From NCBI RefSeq assembly GCF_000964545.1, contig NZ_BBVD01000001.1, positions 124,001 through 188,000 of the forward strand: a stretch of 64,000 nucleotides of DNA, read 5' to 3'. Positions 45,073 through 54,805 of the stretch are shown here, piece after piece. Under the pieces are notes generated by a model. It was not told where the DNA came from. It ran no database searches and saw only the letters and a program-made list of their open reading frames with translations. Every line of letters starts with the position of its first letter. Positions within the stretch are counted from its first letter, which is position 1. The stretch is from Comamonas thiooxydans. Its GTDB lineage: Bacteria > Pseudomonadota > Gammaproteobacteria > Burkholderiales > Burkholderiaceae_C. The position numbers and the translations under genes are program-made.

Positions 45073-45900
45073 ATGAATACATTCAAAATTCCCCGGCAAA
45101 GAAAACAACGAGGTATATCACTATTCGTTGTAATCATCTTTGTCATGCTCTCCATGCTGCTGGCCCTGTGGGCATCCCGCACATCGCTTTTCAATGAGTT
45201 GATCGTCGGCAATGATGCCGATTACCAGCGAGCCTTCGAGGCAGCCCAGGCCATCTTGCAAGATGCCGAACTCGATATTCGCGGAGAAAACTCTGATGGC
45301 AGCTTTTGCACACCCAATGACAGCGACGGAAACATATGCCGACGCACGACTGCAGAGAAAATCCCGCTAGAAGCACAGGAGGTGGGCACTCTTCTGGCGG
45401 ACCTGGCAGACCCCACCAAGATTGCCAGCACAGCGCCGAAATGCAAAAACGGCATTTGCATCAAGCGCGCTGATCGCCCTGACATCAAAGACAAACAGGA
45501 CTTCTGGAACAACACAGATTCGACCAAGGGCATTACGCTGACACAAATGACCGGTGTTCATACAGGCACCACTACGCCCGTCGGCGCGCGCTATGGTCAA
45601 TTCACAGGCGCAGCAATCGGAGATGATGATAGTCCGGCAAGCGCCATATTGCGAAACAGAAGTGCTGCCAAGCAAGGGGCCTGGTACTGGATCGAAATTC
45701 TCCCCTATGACGATAGCAGCAAGAATTCCGGTGTTCTTGTCAACAACACTGGAACAGATGCAATAAACCCACAAAGCATTTTGGCACTAAACCTGACACC
45801 TAATATCGTCTATCGAATTACAGCTCTGGCGTATGGACGCAATCCCAACACAATGGTTGTGCTTCAGCAGACGTATGCAAGACAAAAACTCAAAGACTAG
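45073..45900 (+). CDS. pilX: type IV pilus minor pilin PilX
   Basis: A 275-residue protein with QRG-ISLFVVIIFVMLSMLLALWASRTSLFNELIVGNDADYQRAFEAAQAILQDAELD, which is the PilX pattern; like other PilX proteins it lacks Glu at position 5. The remaining 220 residues form a soluble domain with three to four cysteines. It is the last of the small pilins before pilY1, 38 bases away. Confidence 0.88.
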   Translation: MNTFKIPRQRKQRGISLFVVIIFVMLSMLLALWASRTSLFNELIVGNDADYQRAFEAAQAILQDAELDIRGENSDGSFCTPNDSDGNICRRTTAEKIPLEAQEVGTLLADLADPTKIASTAPKCKNGICIKRADRPDIKDKQDFWNNTDSTKGITLTQMTGVHTGTTTPVGARYGQFTGAAIGDDDSPASAILRNRSAAKQGAWYWIEILPYDDSSKNSGVLVNNTGTDAINPQSILALNLTPNIVYRITALAYGRNPNTMVVLQQTYARQKLKD

Positions 45901-45938
45901 ATACCCATGTTCTCTACTTATCAGATCAGGTGATCGCC

Positions 45939-48900
45939 ATGCAAAAAAAAATGCCCGCTCACTTCAAAAGAAAGTCACTTGCCATAGCAGCAGGCGCAGT
46001 TCTAATACCCTCGATCGCAACATCCATCGAGTTGCTTCAGGCCCCTCCGGGCACAGTGCAGCCCTATGTCACACCTAATGTGATTATCTCCGTCGACGAT
46101 TCTGGAAGCATGGATTACTGCTCAAATGCAGAAAGCTCATCCAAATGCGTAATTACAGGCTATGACAGAAGAGGCAACGCAATTTGGGGTGGCGCCACCA
46201 ATGAATCTCAGCCGAATGCAGATGGAACCTGGCCCGTAACAAGCCGCCGCATTAATGTTCTTAAATATGCATTAATTGGAGCACAAAAGAGCGATGGAAC
46301 TTGGGAAGGCGGCGTTTTCCGAGATAGAAATTTACTTCCAGATAGAAAAATTCGTCTATCTTGGCAAGCCATGTGGAATAACGGAGGTGCAGCTGACGCA
46401 AAGAATGTCGACTCCGATAAAATGAATCAAAACTCCATGCGTTTCTTAGGAGAAACGCATAGAAATAACTTCATTAGCTTCATCAATGGATTAGATGCAA
46501 ATAATGGCACACCTTCCCATTTAATGTTCAAACAAGCCGACGCCTACATGCGTCGCGACTTATCAATCAATAGTCCCTGGGCATCAGACCCGGGGAGTCA
46601 AGCTACACCTTACCTCGGTTGTCGTCGAAACTACCATATCATGATGACGGATGGCCGCTGGAACAATACATCATATGACATCGGCGACACAAATCGTCGA
46701 GATAATGCAACCAACATAACCCTACCAGATGAGACCATTTATGGTGGAACACAAGCCCAACAAAAACAGACATCTTTATATAGAGACTCCCACACAGAAA
46801 CCCTAGCTGATTGGGCTTTCTACAGCTGGGGAACGCCATTACAAACAGCAAAAGACGAGACAAATGGAGTTAAAGGATTAAAAGGATCCATACAACCCTC
46901 TCCAGAATATGACAATGCCCCTCAACAAGAAAATTTCGGAAAAGACTCAAAAGGCAACGATGCAATTTTAGAGAGATACTGGAACCCAAAGTTCAACCCT
47001 GCCAACTGGCCCCATATGGTCACCTACACCATTGGATTCAGCAATATGGCTGTAACTTGGCCTGGCGCATCTGACATTATTGCACCGACTAATAAAGTTC
47101 CATTTGGATACAACGGAAGCTTTCTTGATTTCGTTACAGGAAACAAATCCTGGCCTGCGATGGACAATGAAAACAAGAGATCTCTTGATCTTTGGCATGC
47201 TGCCTTAAATGGTCGTGGTCGCTTTTATGCTGTTGAGAAAGGTGAAGATCTAGAAAAAGCATTCCGTGAAATTTTTGGGCAAATCAACACCCAAACTGAT
47301 CCAGATATGACATCCACTGCTACAAGTGGATCCAATAATACGCGCTATGACGTTGGAAAGTTCACAGGAAATTATGAACCCAAAAATGGCTGGAAAGGCT
47401 TCATCAAGGCTGAAACTGTCAGAACAGATGGATCGATAATATCCACTCCTGGATGGGGTGGTCAGAATACGGCAGAAAAGCTTGACGCCTTAAATGCAAC
47501 AGGTGCCACAAAAAATACAACCAGCAGAACCATCCTCAGCTGGAGTGACAAATGGGGGAGCGAGGACAAGTATCAGGGTGGCGTTCCATTCCTGTGGGCA
47601 AATGATGAATCCACACTAAGCACAGCCCAAAAGCTATGGTTACAGAAGAAGCCTGATGGATCTGGAACCGACGAAGGTGCAGCAGCTGGGCAAAACCGCC
47701 TGAACTTTATACGAGGCATACGAACCCTTGAAGGCTCTGAAAGCACCGGCTACACAGCAGCCAAGCCGTTTCGTGAGCGCAAGAGTATCCAAGGAGACAT
47801 CATCAACTCCATTATCTGGTTTACTGGAGCTCCTTCGAGCAACTACGCTTTAAAGGGCTATGCAGACTTCACCCGATCCAAGGGTACAAGAACGCCGATG
47901 ATTTATGCAGGTGGCAATGACGGAATGCTGCATGGATTCTCTGCTGCTGATGGCACAGAGAAAATTGCATACATTCCGCAGGGAATCATCCCTAGCTTAG
48001 GTCGCCTTACAGACCCCACATACAACCAAAAGCATCGCAATTTTGTTGACGGCTCCCCAATGACAGGGGATATCTATATCGGCTCAAACATCGACACAGA
48101 CACCAACCCTGGCAACAACTGGAAAACAATTCTGGTTGGTTCACTGGGCGCTGGCGGAAAAGGTTATTTTGTTTTGGATGTCACCAACCCAGATAGCTTT
48201 TCCACGACAGCGGCTTCGAGCCTCGTCAAATTAGACCGAACTCGCAGTACTGATGCTGCGATGAATGCCGCAGCAGCACCCAACTGCGCATTGACTGGCA
48301 TGAGTACTCCCGAAAAGACGGCCTGTGCCAAAGCCGTATCGGAGGATCGTGACATTGGTAACATCACAGCAACACCCGTCGCTGATGAGAACAACCCTAT
48401 GCGCACCACACAGATCACGCGCATGAATAACAACCGCTGGGCAGTTGTTATGGGTAACGGCTACAACAGCAGCAACCAACGCCCCGTATTGCTGATTCAG
48501 TATCTGGACAACGATATGGAACTCAAGCGTATCCCTGTCGTAGGCGCCGTTGATGCGAGTACTGCAGACATTGGTACAGGTAGTGGCATTGCCAACGACA
48601 ATGGCCTGGCTGCCCCCCGCTTGGTTGACCTCAATGGTGATGGATTGCCTGATATTGCATACGCTGGTGATAACTTGGGCAATATGTGGAAGTTTGATCT
48701 CACCAGTGCTGATGCAAGCAACTGGGGAGTCGCTTTCAGCGGAAGGCCATTATTCACTGCGCAAGGCCCCGCATCCTTGAACAGCACCAGAACTCTTGTC
48801 CAGTCCATTACGGCCCCACCAACTGTGCGTGCCAACGACCGGAAAATGACCATTGGAACAGGCAACGACAAGAAAACCATTGCTGTAGGCGGCATGATGG

Positions 48901-49634
48901 TTGCTTTTGGCACAGGCCGCAACGCTACCAAAGCTGACGAAAACAACCGGAATGTGCAAACCATTTACTCCGTCCTGGACAACACACGCTACAACTTGAT
49001 TACCACAAACCTTGGCCCACGCGTACAAGTCAATAGTGGCAATACATCCTGCACAACCCCCAACGGAACCTGCATTCCAGTCCCCACGGCCTTGGGCACC
49101 GGCGTAACCGCAGCCAAGCTTGCTCAGCAAAGCATTACGGAACTGAGCAACGGTGACTTTGGCGCTGTTGGAGCAAGTAATGACGACAACAAGCTCACCA
49201 CCAGCACCTGGGCCAACTACAACGGCTGGTATCTGGACTTGCCGGCCGTAGGAGAGCGTCAGCTCAAACCCATGGAGTTCTATGACGGCAGCAATATCCT
49301 GGCCATTTACTCTCAGGTTCCGGCCAAGGGCACCGATGTAGACCCCAATGTGGAAAGCTGTGAATCCACGACGGTCGATGGAGAGCGCCAGTACCGCACC
49401 TTTATCAACATCATGGATGGGCTTCGTCCGTCGGTTCAGATCGTTGATAAAAACAACGACGGTCTCTACAACTCGCTGGATCTGAATGTGTCTCGCGTCA
49501 AGGTAAGCAAAGGCTCCCACACGCTAATAGCCCAGAAAAACAAGATCGCAGATATCGACACCAAGAATGATAAAGAGATGCTGGCACGCATGCCCGAGCA
49601 GTCGCTGCGCCCCAGCTGGCGTCAGCTGCGTTGA
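45939..49634 (+). CDS. pilY1: type IV pilus tip-associated protein PilY1
   Basis: A 1231-residue protein with a Sec-type N-terminus (residues about 10-30), an N-terminal von Willebrand A domain with a MIDAS pattern DDSGS (residues 53-57), and a C-terminal PilC-type beta-propeller beginning near residue 640. Two calcium-loop-like sites, DLNGDGLPD (897-905) and DKNNDGLYN (about 1170), are visible. PilY1 works as a tip adhesin, as a mechanosensor, and in pilus extension. I chose the ATG at 45939 because AGGTGA lies seven bases before it. The first half (about 46.1-47.5 kb) is much richer in A+T than the rest of the window. Confidence 0.93.
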   Translation: MQKKMPAHFKRKSLAIAAGAVLIPSIATSIELLQAPPGTVQPYVTPNVIISVDDSGSMDYCSNAESSSKCVITGYDRRGNAIWGGATNESQPNADGTWPVTSRRINVLKYALIGAQKSDGTWEGGVFRDRNLLPDRKIRLSWQAMWNNGGAADAKNVDSDKMNQNSMRFLGETHRNNFISFINGLDANNGTPSHLMFKQADAYMRRDLSINSPWASDPGSQATPYLGCRRNYHIMMTDGRWNNTSYDIGDTNRRDNATNITLPDETIYGGTQAQQKQTSLYRDSHTETLADWAFYSWGTPLQTAKDETNGVKGLKGSIQPSPEYDNAPQQENFGKDSKGNDAILERYWNPKFNPANWPHMVTYTIGFSNMAVTWPGASDIIAPTNKVPFGYNGSFLDFVTGNKSWPAMDNENKRSLDLWHAALNGRGRFYAVEKGEDLEKAFREIFGQINTQTDPDMTSTATSGSNNTRYDVGKFTGNYEPKNGWKGFIKAETVRTDGSIISTPGWGGQNTAEKLDALNATGATKNTTSRTILSWSDKWGSEDKYQGGVPFLWANDESTLSTAQKLWLQKKPDGSGTDEGAAAGQNRLNFIRGIRTLEGSESTGYTAAKPFRERKSIQGDIINSIIWFTGAPSSNYALKGYADFTRSKGTRTPMIYAGGNDGMLHGFSAADGTEKIAYIPQGIIPSLGRLTDPTYNQKHRNFVDGSPMTGDIYIGSNIDTDTNPGNNWKTILVGSLGAGGKGYFVLDVTNPDSFSTTAASSLVKLDRTRSTDAAMNAAAAPNCALTGMSTPEKTACAKAVSEDRDIGNITATPVADENNPMRTTQITRMNNNRWAVVMGNGYNSSNQRPVLLIQYLDNDMELKRIPVVGAVDASTADIGTGSGIANDNGLAAPRLVDLNGDGLPDIAYAGDNLGNMWKFDLTSADASNWGVAFSGRPLFTAQGPASLNSTRTLVQSITAPPTVRANDRKMTIGTGNDKKTIAVGGMMVAFGTGRNATKADENNRNVQTIYSVLDNTRYNLITTNLGPRVQVNSGNTSCTTPNGTCIPVPTALGTGVTAAKLAQQSITELSNGDFGAVGASNDDNKLTTSTWANYNGWYLDLPAVGERQLKPMEFYDGSNILAIYSQVPAKGTDVDPNVESCESTTVDGERQYRTFINIMDGLRPSVQIVDKNNDGLYNSLDLNVSRVKVSKGSHTLIAQKNKIADIDTKNDKEMLARMPEQSLRPSWRQLR

Positions 49635-49658
49635 GCGCTGCCTGCTTCATGAGGAAAA

Positions 49659-50105
49659 ATGAAAATGCAAAAAAAACAGCAAAAAGGCTTCACCTTGATC
49701 GAATTGATGATCGTCGTGGCCGTCGTCGGTATCCTGAGTGCCATCGCCTACCCCAGCTATACCGAGTATGTGCGCCGCGGCCATAGAGCGGATGCACGCG
49801 CCGGCCTGCTGCAAGCCCAGCTCTGGATGGAGCGTGCAGCCACGGCAACCGGGGTCTATCCAACCAATGCAGACCTCACCAAGGTGCTACCCGCCAACCT
49901 GTCCTGGTCCACCGACGCCAGCAAGCGCTACCAGATCGAAATGAAAGCCAGCTCCACTGCCGCCTACACTTTGATCGCCAAACGCAAAAACCCGGGAGCG
50001 CAGGCAACTGACAAGTGCGGAGACTTCACCCTCAGCAACACAGGGGTCAAGAGTGCTGACAATCTAGCAAGCGGTACCACGGCCTCGGACTGCTGGACCA
50101 AGTAA
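49659..50105 (+). CDS. pilE: type IV pilin PilE-like minor pilin
   Basis: A 148-residue type IVa prepilin: QKG-FTLIELMIVVAVVGILSAIAYPSYTEYVRRGHRADARAGLLQAQLWMER, with Glu5 and the usual alpha-spine. Two cysteines near the end (KCGDF and DCWTK) would close the D-loop. GAGGAAAA precedes the ATG. Its position after pilY1 fits the minor pilin PilE rather than the major pilin PilA. It ends the cluster; a short hairpin follows. Confidence 0.9.
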   Translation: MKMQKKQQKGFTLIELMIVVAVVGILSAIAYPSYTEYVRRGHRADARAGLLQAQLWMERAATATGVYPTNADLTKVLPANLSWSTDASKRYQIEMKASSTAAYTLIAKRKNPGAQATDKCGDFTLSNTGVKSADNLASGTTASDCWTK

Positions 50106-50125
50106 CGCAGAGCCCTCTGCATTAC
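50102..50125 (+). terminator. possible terminator after the pilin cluster
   Basis: Eleven-base arms with one mismatch (50102-50112 and 50115-50125) follow the pilE stop immediately. There is no T run after the stem, so termination would be weak or rho-dependent; ribD starts ten bases later. Confidence 0.35.
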
Positions 50126-50135
50126 CATCCTGGGC

Positions 50136-51245
50136 ATGACACCCTCTGCCCACTTCATGAACAAAGCGCTTGAGCAGGCTGCTCAGGCGCTTTTTCTTTC
50201 TTCACCCAACCCGCGTGTTGGCTGCGTGATCGTCGATGCCTCGGACCGCATCATCGGCCAGGGCTTTACCCAGCAGGCCGGTGGCCCGCACGCCGAGGTG
50301 ATGGCTTTGCGCGATGCTGCAGCCAAAGGCAACGATGTGCGTGGAGCCACGGCCTATGTGACGCTGGAGCCCTGCTCGCACCATGGCCGTACCGGCCCCT
50401 GCTGCGACGCCTTGATCGCAGCCGGCATCGGCAAGGTGGTGGGAGCACTGACGGATCCCAATCCGCAAGTGGCCGGCCAGGGTTTCGAGCGGCTGCGCGC
50501 TGCGGGTGTTAATGTGGAGATCGGCCCCGGCGGAGCTGAATCACGCGAGCTCAATATCGGCTTTTTCAGCCGCATGATTCGCGGCACACCCTGGGTGCGC
50601 ATGAAGGCTGCCAGCTCGCTGGACGGCGTCACGGCCTTGCACAACGGCCAAAGCCAGTGGATTACCTCGGCGGCCGCCCGGGCCGACGGACATGCCTGGC
50701 GTGCCCGTGCCTGCACAATTTTGACCGGCATAGGCACGGTGCTTGAAGACAATCCGCGCATGAATGTGCGTGATGTAGACACGCCACGCCAGCCACGCAT
50801 TGCCGTGGTGGACAGCAAGCTGGACATCCCGCTGGATGCTCATGTTTTGAAAGCACCTAGCGGTTGCCTCATCTATACCTGCAGCACAAAGCAATCCAAA
50901 ATTGAAGCACTGCAAGCGCTAGGCGCTACGGTTATTGCTATGCCCAATGCTGCAGGCAAGGTCGATCTGGCGGCCATGCTGCGGGATCTGGCCGCGCGCG
51001 GCACGAATGAACTGCATGTGGAAGCTGGCTTCAAGCTCAACGGCTCACTGATTCGCGAAGGCTTGGTCGATGAGCTTCTCTTCTATCAGGCCCCCAGGCT
51101 GCTGGGAATGGGTGCCATGGGTATTGCCAACTTCGGCCCGCTCGACACCCTGGACCAAGGTCTGCCACTGGTGTTCCATGATATCGCCCGCCTTGGACCG
51201 GACCTGCGCATTGTTGCCAGAGTCCAGGGCCGAGAGCAGTTCTAG
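50136..51245 (+). CDS. ribD: riboflavin biosynthesis protein RibD (deaminase/reductase)
   Basis: A 369-residue bifunctional enzyme for the second and third steps of riboflavin synthesis. The deaminase domain has HAEVMALRDA and VTLEPCSHHGRTGPCCDALI, which hold the zinc ligands and the catalytic Glu. The reductase domain follows from about residue 150 (VRMKAASSLDGVTALHNGQSQWITS). No riboflavin-type leader precedes it, and ribE/ribA are not in the window. The gap to pilE is 30 bases, so read-through from the pilin cluster is possible. Confidence 0.96.
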   Translation: MTPSAHFMNKALEQAAQALFLSSPNPRVGCVIVDASDRIIGQGFTQQAGGPHAEVMALRDAAAKGNDVRGATAYVTLEPCSHHGRTGPCCDALIAAGIGKVVGALTDPNPQVAGQGFERLRAAGVNVEIGPGGAESRELNIGFFSRMIRGTPWVRMKAASSLDGVTALHNGQSQWITSAAARADGHAWRARACTILTGIGTVLEDNPRMNVRDVDTPRQPRIAVVDSKLDIPLDAHVLKAPSGCLIYTCSTKQSKIEALQALGATVIAMPNAAGKVDLAAMLRDLAARGTNELHVEAGFKLNGSLIREGLVDELLFYQAPRLLGMGAMGIANFGPLDTLDQGLPLVFHDIARLGPDLRIVARVQGREQF

Positions 51246-51297
51246 CGCAGTCTGTGTCCGACATGTGAACCCGGTCATCATGGGTTACAAAGCAGCA

Positions 51298-53013
51298 ATG
51301 ACGGCTTCTATCTCAACATCGTCACGGCTGCAGCCATCAGGGCCGCAAAAGCATCTGGCGCTGCTTGCCGGCGTCATTGCCGCGATACTGCTCACAGGTT
51401 GCGCGGCGTCGCTGCCCAAGGATGTGGAGCGCCCCGTCAGCACCGCACTGAGCCAGCCCCAAAGCACCGAGCTGGGCCTGTTCATCTCTCAGGCTCGCCC
51501 GGCCAAGGCAAAGCCAGATGCCTCGGCTTTTGCCTTGCTCTCCGGCCCCAAGCATGCCCTCAGCAGCCGCATGGCGCTGGTGGAAAACGCACAGAAAACG
51601 CTGGATCTGCAGTACTACGCCATCCATGCAGACCAAAGTACCGGGCGACTGCTGCGCGCCGTCGTGCAGGCTGCCAGGCGCGGCGTGCGCATACGCGTGC
51701 TGCTGGACGACTTCCACAGCACGGGGCCGGACGCGCAGGTCATGCGCCTGGCTTTTGTGCCCAATGTGGAGATGCGCATGTTCAACCCGCTGGCCGGCTC
51801 GCGCGCCTCCACCATCGGCCGCGCCTGGACCTTGCTGACCGACTTTCAGCGCGCGCAGCAGCGCATGCACAACAAGCTGTTTGTAGCCGACAACACCCTG
51901 GCCGTGATTGGCGGGCGCAATCTGGGCGATGCCTACTTTGACGCCTCCAATGAAGGCAATTTTGTCGATCTCGATGTCTTGACCGGCGGCCCGGTCGTCA
52001 AGGATTTGTCGCGCAGCTTCGACCGCTACTGGAACAATGTGCGCGCCTACCCCGTGCAGTCGCTGATCAGCGAGCCTGACTTGCTCAAACTCAAAAAGCA
52101 GTTTGAACAGGAAGACGCCAGGAGCGAAGCCGAGCATGCCCGTAACACCACCGTCCCCAAGCCGGAACCCGAAGACAGCCCTTTGAATCTGAACCAGATC
52201 CCATGGATCTGGGCCCAGGCCATGGTGCTGGCCGACAGCCCGACCAAGATTCCCGCAGAAGGGGCGGAGCGGACTGCCGCCGATGAGTCATTCGAAGCAG
52301 CGGTGCTCAAGGCCGACGACGCCAACAGCCTCCCCCCCTTGGCCACACCAGCGCTGAATGCCGAGTCGGTGGTCGATGGTCTGCTGGCTCTGATTCGCTC
52401 TGCCAGGCGGGACTTGCTGGTCGTTTCGCCCTACTTTGTACCGGGGTCGGAGATCATGGATGCCTTTCGCACCGCACGCAGCAAAGGCGTACGCATCCGG
52501 GTACTGACCAACTCCCTGGCCTCCAACGATGCTCCACTGGCACATGCCGGCTATGCCCGCCACCGCAAGGCACTACTGGAGATGGGCATCGAATTGCACG
52601 AAATGCGCAGCGAAGCGGCCAATGTCAGCTCCGCCCTGCGCGCAGGCGGCACGGGCTCCAGCGGGGGCAGCTCCGGTGCTTCGCGGGCCATGCTGCACAC
52701 CAAGCTGCTGGTCATAGACGGGCGGCTGGTCGCCGTGGGTTCCATGAATCTGGATATGCGCTCACGCCTGCAGAACACCGAGATCGCCGTGCTGATCGCC
52801 AGCCGCCGCTTCAGCCAGCTGGCCGGCGACAGCATCGATGAAAGCCTGCCCGAAAACAGCTGGCGGGTGGACCTGGATCCCAAGGGAAAGCTGGTCTGGC
52901 GTGCACCTCAGGACAGCGGGCTAGCGGACTCTTACTCGGAGCCCGATGCCAGCCTGGGGCTGCGCCTTATGCTGCTGCTGCTCGGGCCTCTGGCTCCGGA
53001 CAGTCTGCTTTAG
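51298..53013 (+). CDS. phospholipase D-family lipoprotein, cardiolipin synthase ClsC-like
   Basis: A 571-residue protein with two HKD motifs: HNKLFVADNTLAVIGGRNLGDAYFD near the middle and HTKLLVIDGRLVAVGSMNLDMRS near the end, so a complete PLD active site. The N-terminus has a hydrophobic stretch and a lipobox-like LLTGC, which suggests a membrane-tethered envelope enzyme. ClsC-type enzymes make cardiolipin from phosphatidylglycerol and phosphatidylethanolamine. I chose the ATG at 51298; 51280 is an alternative. Its last 47 bases overlap the convergent dusC gene. Confidence 0.85.
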   Translation: MTASISTSSRLQPSGPQKHLALLAGVIAAILLTGCAASLPKDVERPVSTALSQPQSTELGLFISQARPAKAKPDASAFALLSGPKHALSSRMALVENAQKTLDLQYYAIHADQSTGRLLRAVVQAARRGVRIRVLLDDFHSTGPDAQVMRLAFVPNVEMRMFNPLAGSRASTIGRAWTLLTDFQRAQQRMHNKLFVADNTLAVIGGRNLGDAYFDASNEGNFVDLDVLTGGPVVKDLSRSFDRYWNNVRAYPVQSLISEPDLLKLKKQFEQEDARSEAEHARNTTVPKPEPEDSPLNLNQIPWIWAQAMVLADSPTKIPAEGAERTAADESFEAAVLKADDANSLPPLATPALNAESVVDGLLALIRSARRDLLVVSPYFVPGSEIMDAFRTARSKGVRIRVLTNSLASNDAPLAHAGYARHRKALLEMGIELHEMRSEAANVSSALRAGGTGSSGGSSGASRAMLHTKLLVIDGRLVAVGSMNLDMRSRLQNTEIAVLIASRRFSQLAGDSIDESLPENSWRVDLDPKGKLVWRAPQDSGLADSYSEPDASLGLRLMLLLLGPLAPDSLL

Positions 53014-54010
53014 GCGTGGTTTGCGGCCAGGCCCATTCCTGCTGCAGATCACGCTGTGGCAGCGCATGTACCCAGTCGCTGATGGCGCGTTGATCGGTCT
53101 GGGTGCGCACTTCCTGATAAGCCAGCTCGGCCTCGGGAAAACGTCTGCGCATGAGGTTGAGCCACTGCTTGAGGCGACCCGCACGCTGGCGCGGCTCCAG
53201 ATCCTCGCAGACCATATGCCAAAAACGCTGCACCTGGGGCACCAGCACCAGCCAGTCAATGCCAGCGACCGTGCTGACGCTGCCGTGCTCCACGGCGCGG
53301 CGCACGGCCAGGGCCAGACCCGGGTCGGCCACAATGCCACGCCCGAGCATCAGATCGTCGCAGCCCGAAACTTCGCGGCAGCGCAAGGCCTCTTCCACAG
53401 TCCAGATCTCCCCATTGGCCACCACATTCACGCCCACCGCCTCGCGGATGCGCGGAATCTCTTCCCAATAGGCCGGCGGACGATAGCCGTCCAGCTTGGT
53501 ACGCGCATGGACGACGATCTCACAGGCACCGCCCTGCTCCATGGCCTGGGCGCATTCGGTCATCAGCGCCCGGTCGTTGAAACCCAGCCGCATCTTGGCC
53601 GACACCGGCATCTGCGCGGGCACGGCACGGCGCACGGCGTCCACCACGCGCACGATCTGCTCGGGATCCTGCAGCAGCGATGCACCGCCGCCATGGCGGT
53701 TGACCACCTTGGCCGGGCAGCCGAAATTCAGATCGATGCCCTCGGGGCCCAGGCGCGCCAGATTGGCCGCGTTCTCGGCCATGCTGACGGGGTCCGAGCC
53801 CAGCAGTTGCGCCCGCACCAGCACGCCGGCCAGCGTCCGGCTGCCGTTGCGCAGCTCGGGCATGGTACGCAGATAAACCTTGTCCGGCAGCAGCGAGCCG
53901 CTGATGCGAATGAATTCGGACACACAGCGATCCGCGCCGCCCACTCGGGTCAGCACATCGCGCAACACAAAATCCAGCAGCCCTTCCATGGGCGCAAGCA
54001 GCAGTCTCAT
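52967..54010 (-). CDS. dusC: tRNA-dihydrouridine(16) synthase DusC
   Basis: A 347-residue flavoenzyme that reduces uridine to dihydrouridine in the tRNA D-loop. The MRLLLAPMEGLLDFVLRDVLTRVGGADRCVSEFIR start, the catalytic Cys in DLNFGCPAKVVNRHGGGASLL and VSAKMRLGF place it with DusC. The last about 20 residues are low-complexity and are encoded over the 3' end of the PLD gene, which runs in the other direction. Confidence 0.92.
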   Translation of the reverse strand: MRLLLAPMEGLLDFVLRDVLTRVGGADRCVSEFIRISGSLLPDKVYLRTMPELRNGSRTLAGVLVRAQLLGSDPVSMAENAANLARLGPEGIDLNFGCPAKVVNRHGGGASLLQDPEQIVRVVDAVRRAVPAQMPVSAKMRLGFNDRALMTECAQAMEQGGACEIVVHARTKLDGYRPPAYWEEIPRIREAVGVNVVANGEIWTVEEALRCREVSGCDDLMLGRGIVADPGLALAVRRAVEHGSVSTVAGIDWLVLVPQVQRFWHMVCEDLEPRQRAGRLKQWLNLMRRRFPEAELAYQEVRTQTDQRAISDWVHALPQRDLQQEWAWPQTTPKADCPEPEARAAAA

Positions 54011-54036
54011 TTCAGATTCAAATCAGATTGGCCTGC

Positions 54037-54074
54037 GGCGCTTATTCAGAAAACGCCAGCAGCTATTAATTCAG
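54037..54074. repeat. dispersed intergenic repeat, copy B
   Basis: Near-copy of the sequence at 38872-38908, in the same plus-strand orientation, with a GCTTATTCAGAAA core followed by AGCAGCTATTAATTCAG. It lies between the divergent dusC and the hypothetical gene at 54183. Confidence 0.55.
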
Positions 54075-54182
54075 AAGCAATTGGCAAGCTTGGGCAGTAA
54101 TGACTGGCCGATCCACTGCGAATTGGCGCAGATTCACACCAGTGTCATCGTCAGCCCATGCAATAGCGCATCCGCACTTGTA

Positions 54183-54794
54183 ATGCGCCAGACAGAAGCA
54201 GCCATGATTTTGCAGAAAACCGCCAAGGCACAGGAGGAACTTCAGCCCGGATCGCGCCAGTTGCCGCAGCGCGCGCGCTCCCTGCTGTTGCTGGCCGGCG
54301 GTAAGAGCATGGAAGAACTTGCCGCCATGTTGGGCAGCGATCATGCCGCACTGGCCCAGCAATTGGTGGAGCAGGGATATCTTCAACTGGTGCCAACCAG
54401 CGGCTCCAAAGCGCGCAGTCTGGCCACTCATCCAGCGATCCCTCTCGCCAAAGTTGGAGACAGCCCGGCCACACCTGCCCTGGCGCCAGCCGAAGAAGCC
54501 ACTGATTCGACACCAGCCATCAATATGGCGGGCACGCGCATGTATTTATTCGATATGGGCGAGCGCCTGTTTGCCAACCGCCATGAGGCCCTGGCCCAGA
54601 CCTTGCGCACCCAACTGCGCGAGGCCAGAGACCTGCACAGCTTGCGCAGCGCAGGCATCAGCCTGTTGGCGGCGGTACAGGAATATGCAGGCGAAGAGCG
54701 CGCACATTCGCTGCGCGAGAGGCTGGCGGCCCTGCTAGCGCATGGGGAAGCAGCCGATCCAACCTGCCAGGAACTGCAAGGCGCAGCGGCCTAG
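54183..54794 (+). CDS. hypothetical protein with a winged-helix-like N-terminus
   Basis: A 203-residue soluble protein. The first 65 residues (LPQRARSLLLLAGGKSMEELAAMLGSDHAALAQQLVEQGYLQLV) resemble a small helix-turn-helix or winged-helix fold often seen in beta-proteobacteria in proteins of unknown role. An Ala/Pro-rich linker follows, then a helical C-terminal half. Start choice is uncertain: ATG at 54183 or 54204, neither with a strong ribosome-binding site. No function is assigned. Confidence 0.6.
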   Translation: MRQTEAAMILQKTAKAQEELQPGSRQLPQRARSLLLLAGGKSMEELAAMLGSDHAALAQQLVEQGYLQLVPTSGSKARSLATHPAIPLAKVGDSPATPALAPAEEATDSTPAINMAGTRMYLFDMGERLFANRHEALAQTLRTQLREARDLHSLRSAGISLLAAVQEYAGEERAHSLRERLAALLAHGEAADPTCQELQGAAA

Positions 54795-54805
54795 CAGCCT
54801 GACTG

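Noticed and set aside
50106..50135. FMN riboswitch before ribD
   Set aside because: Only 30 bases separate pilE from ribD, too short for an RFN element.
50840..50960. Copy of the dispersed repeat inside ribD
   Set aside because: The GCGCTAGGCGCT stretch is shorter than the repeat and codes for ordinary RibD reductase residues.
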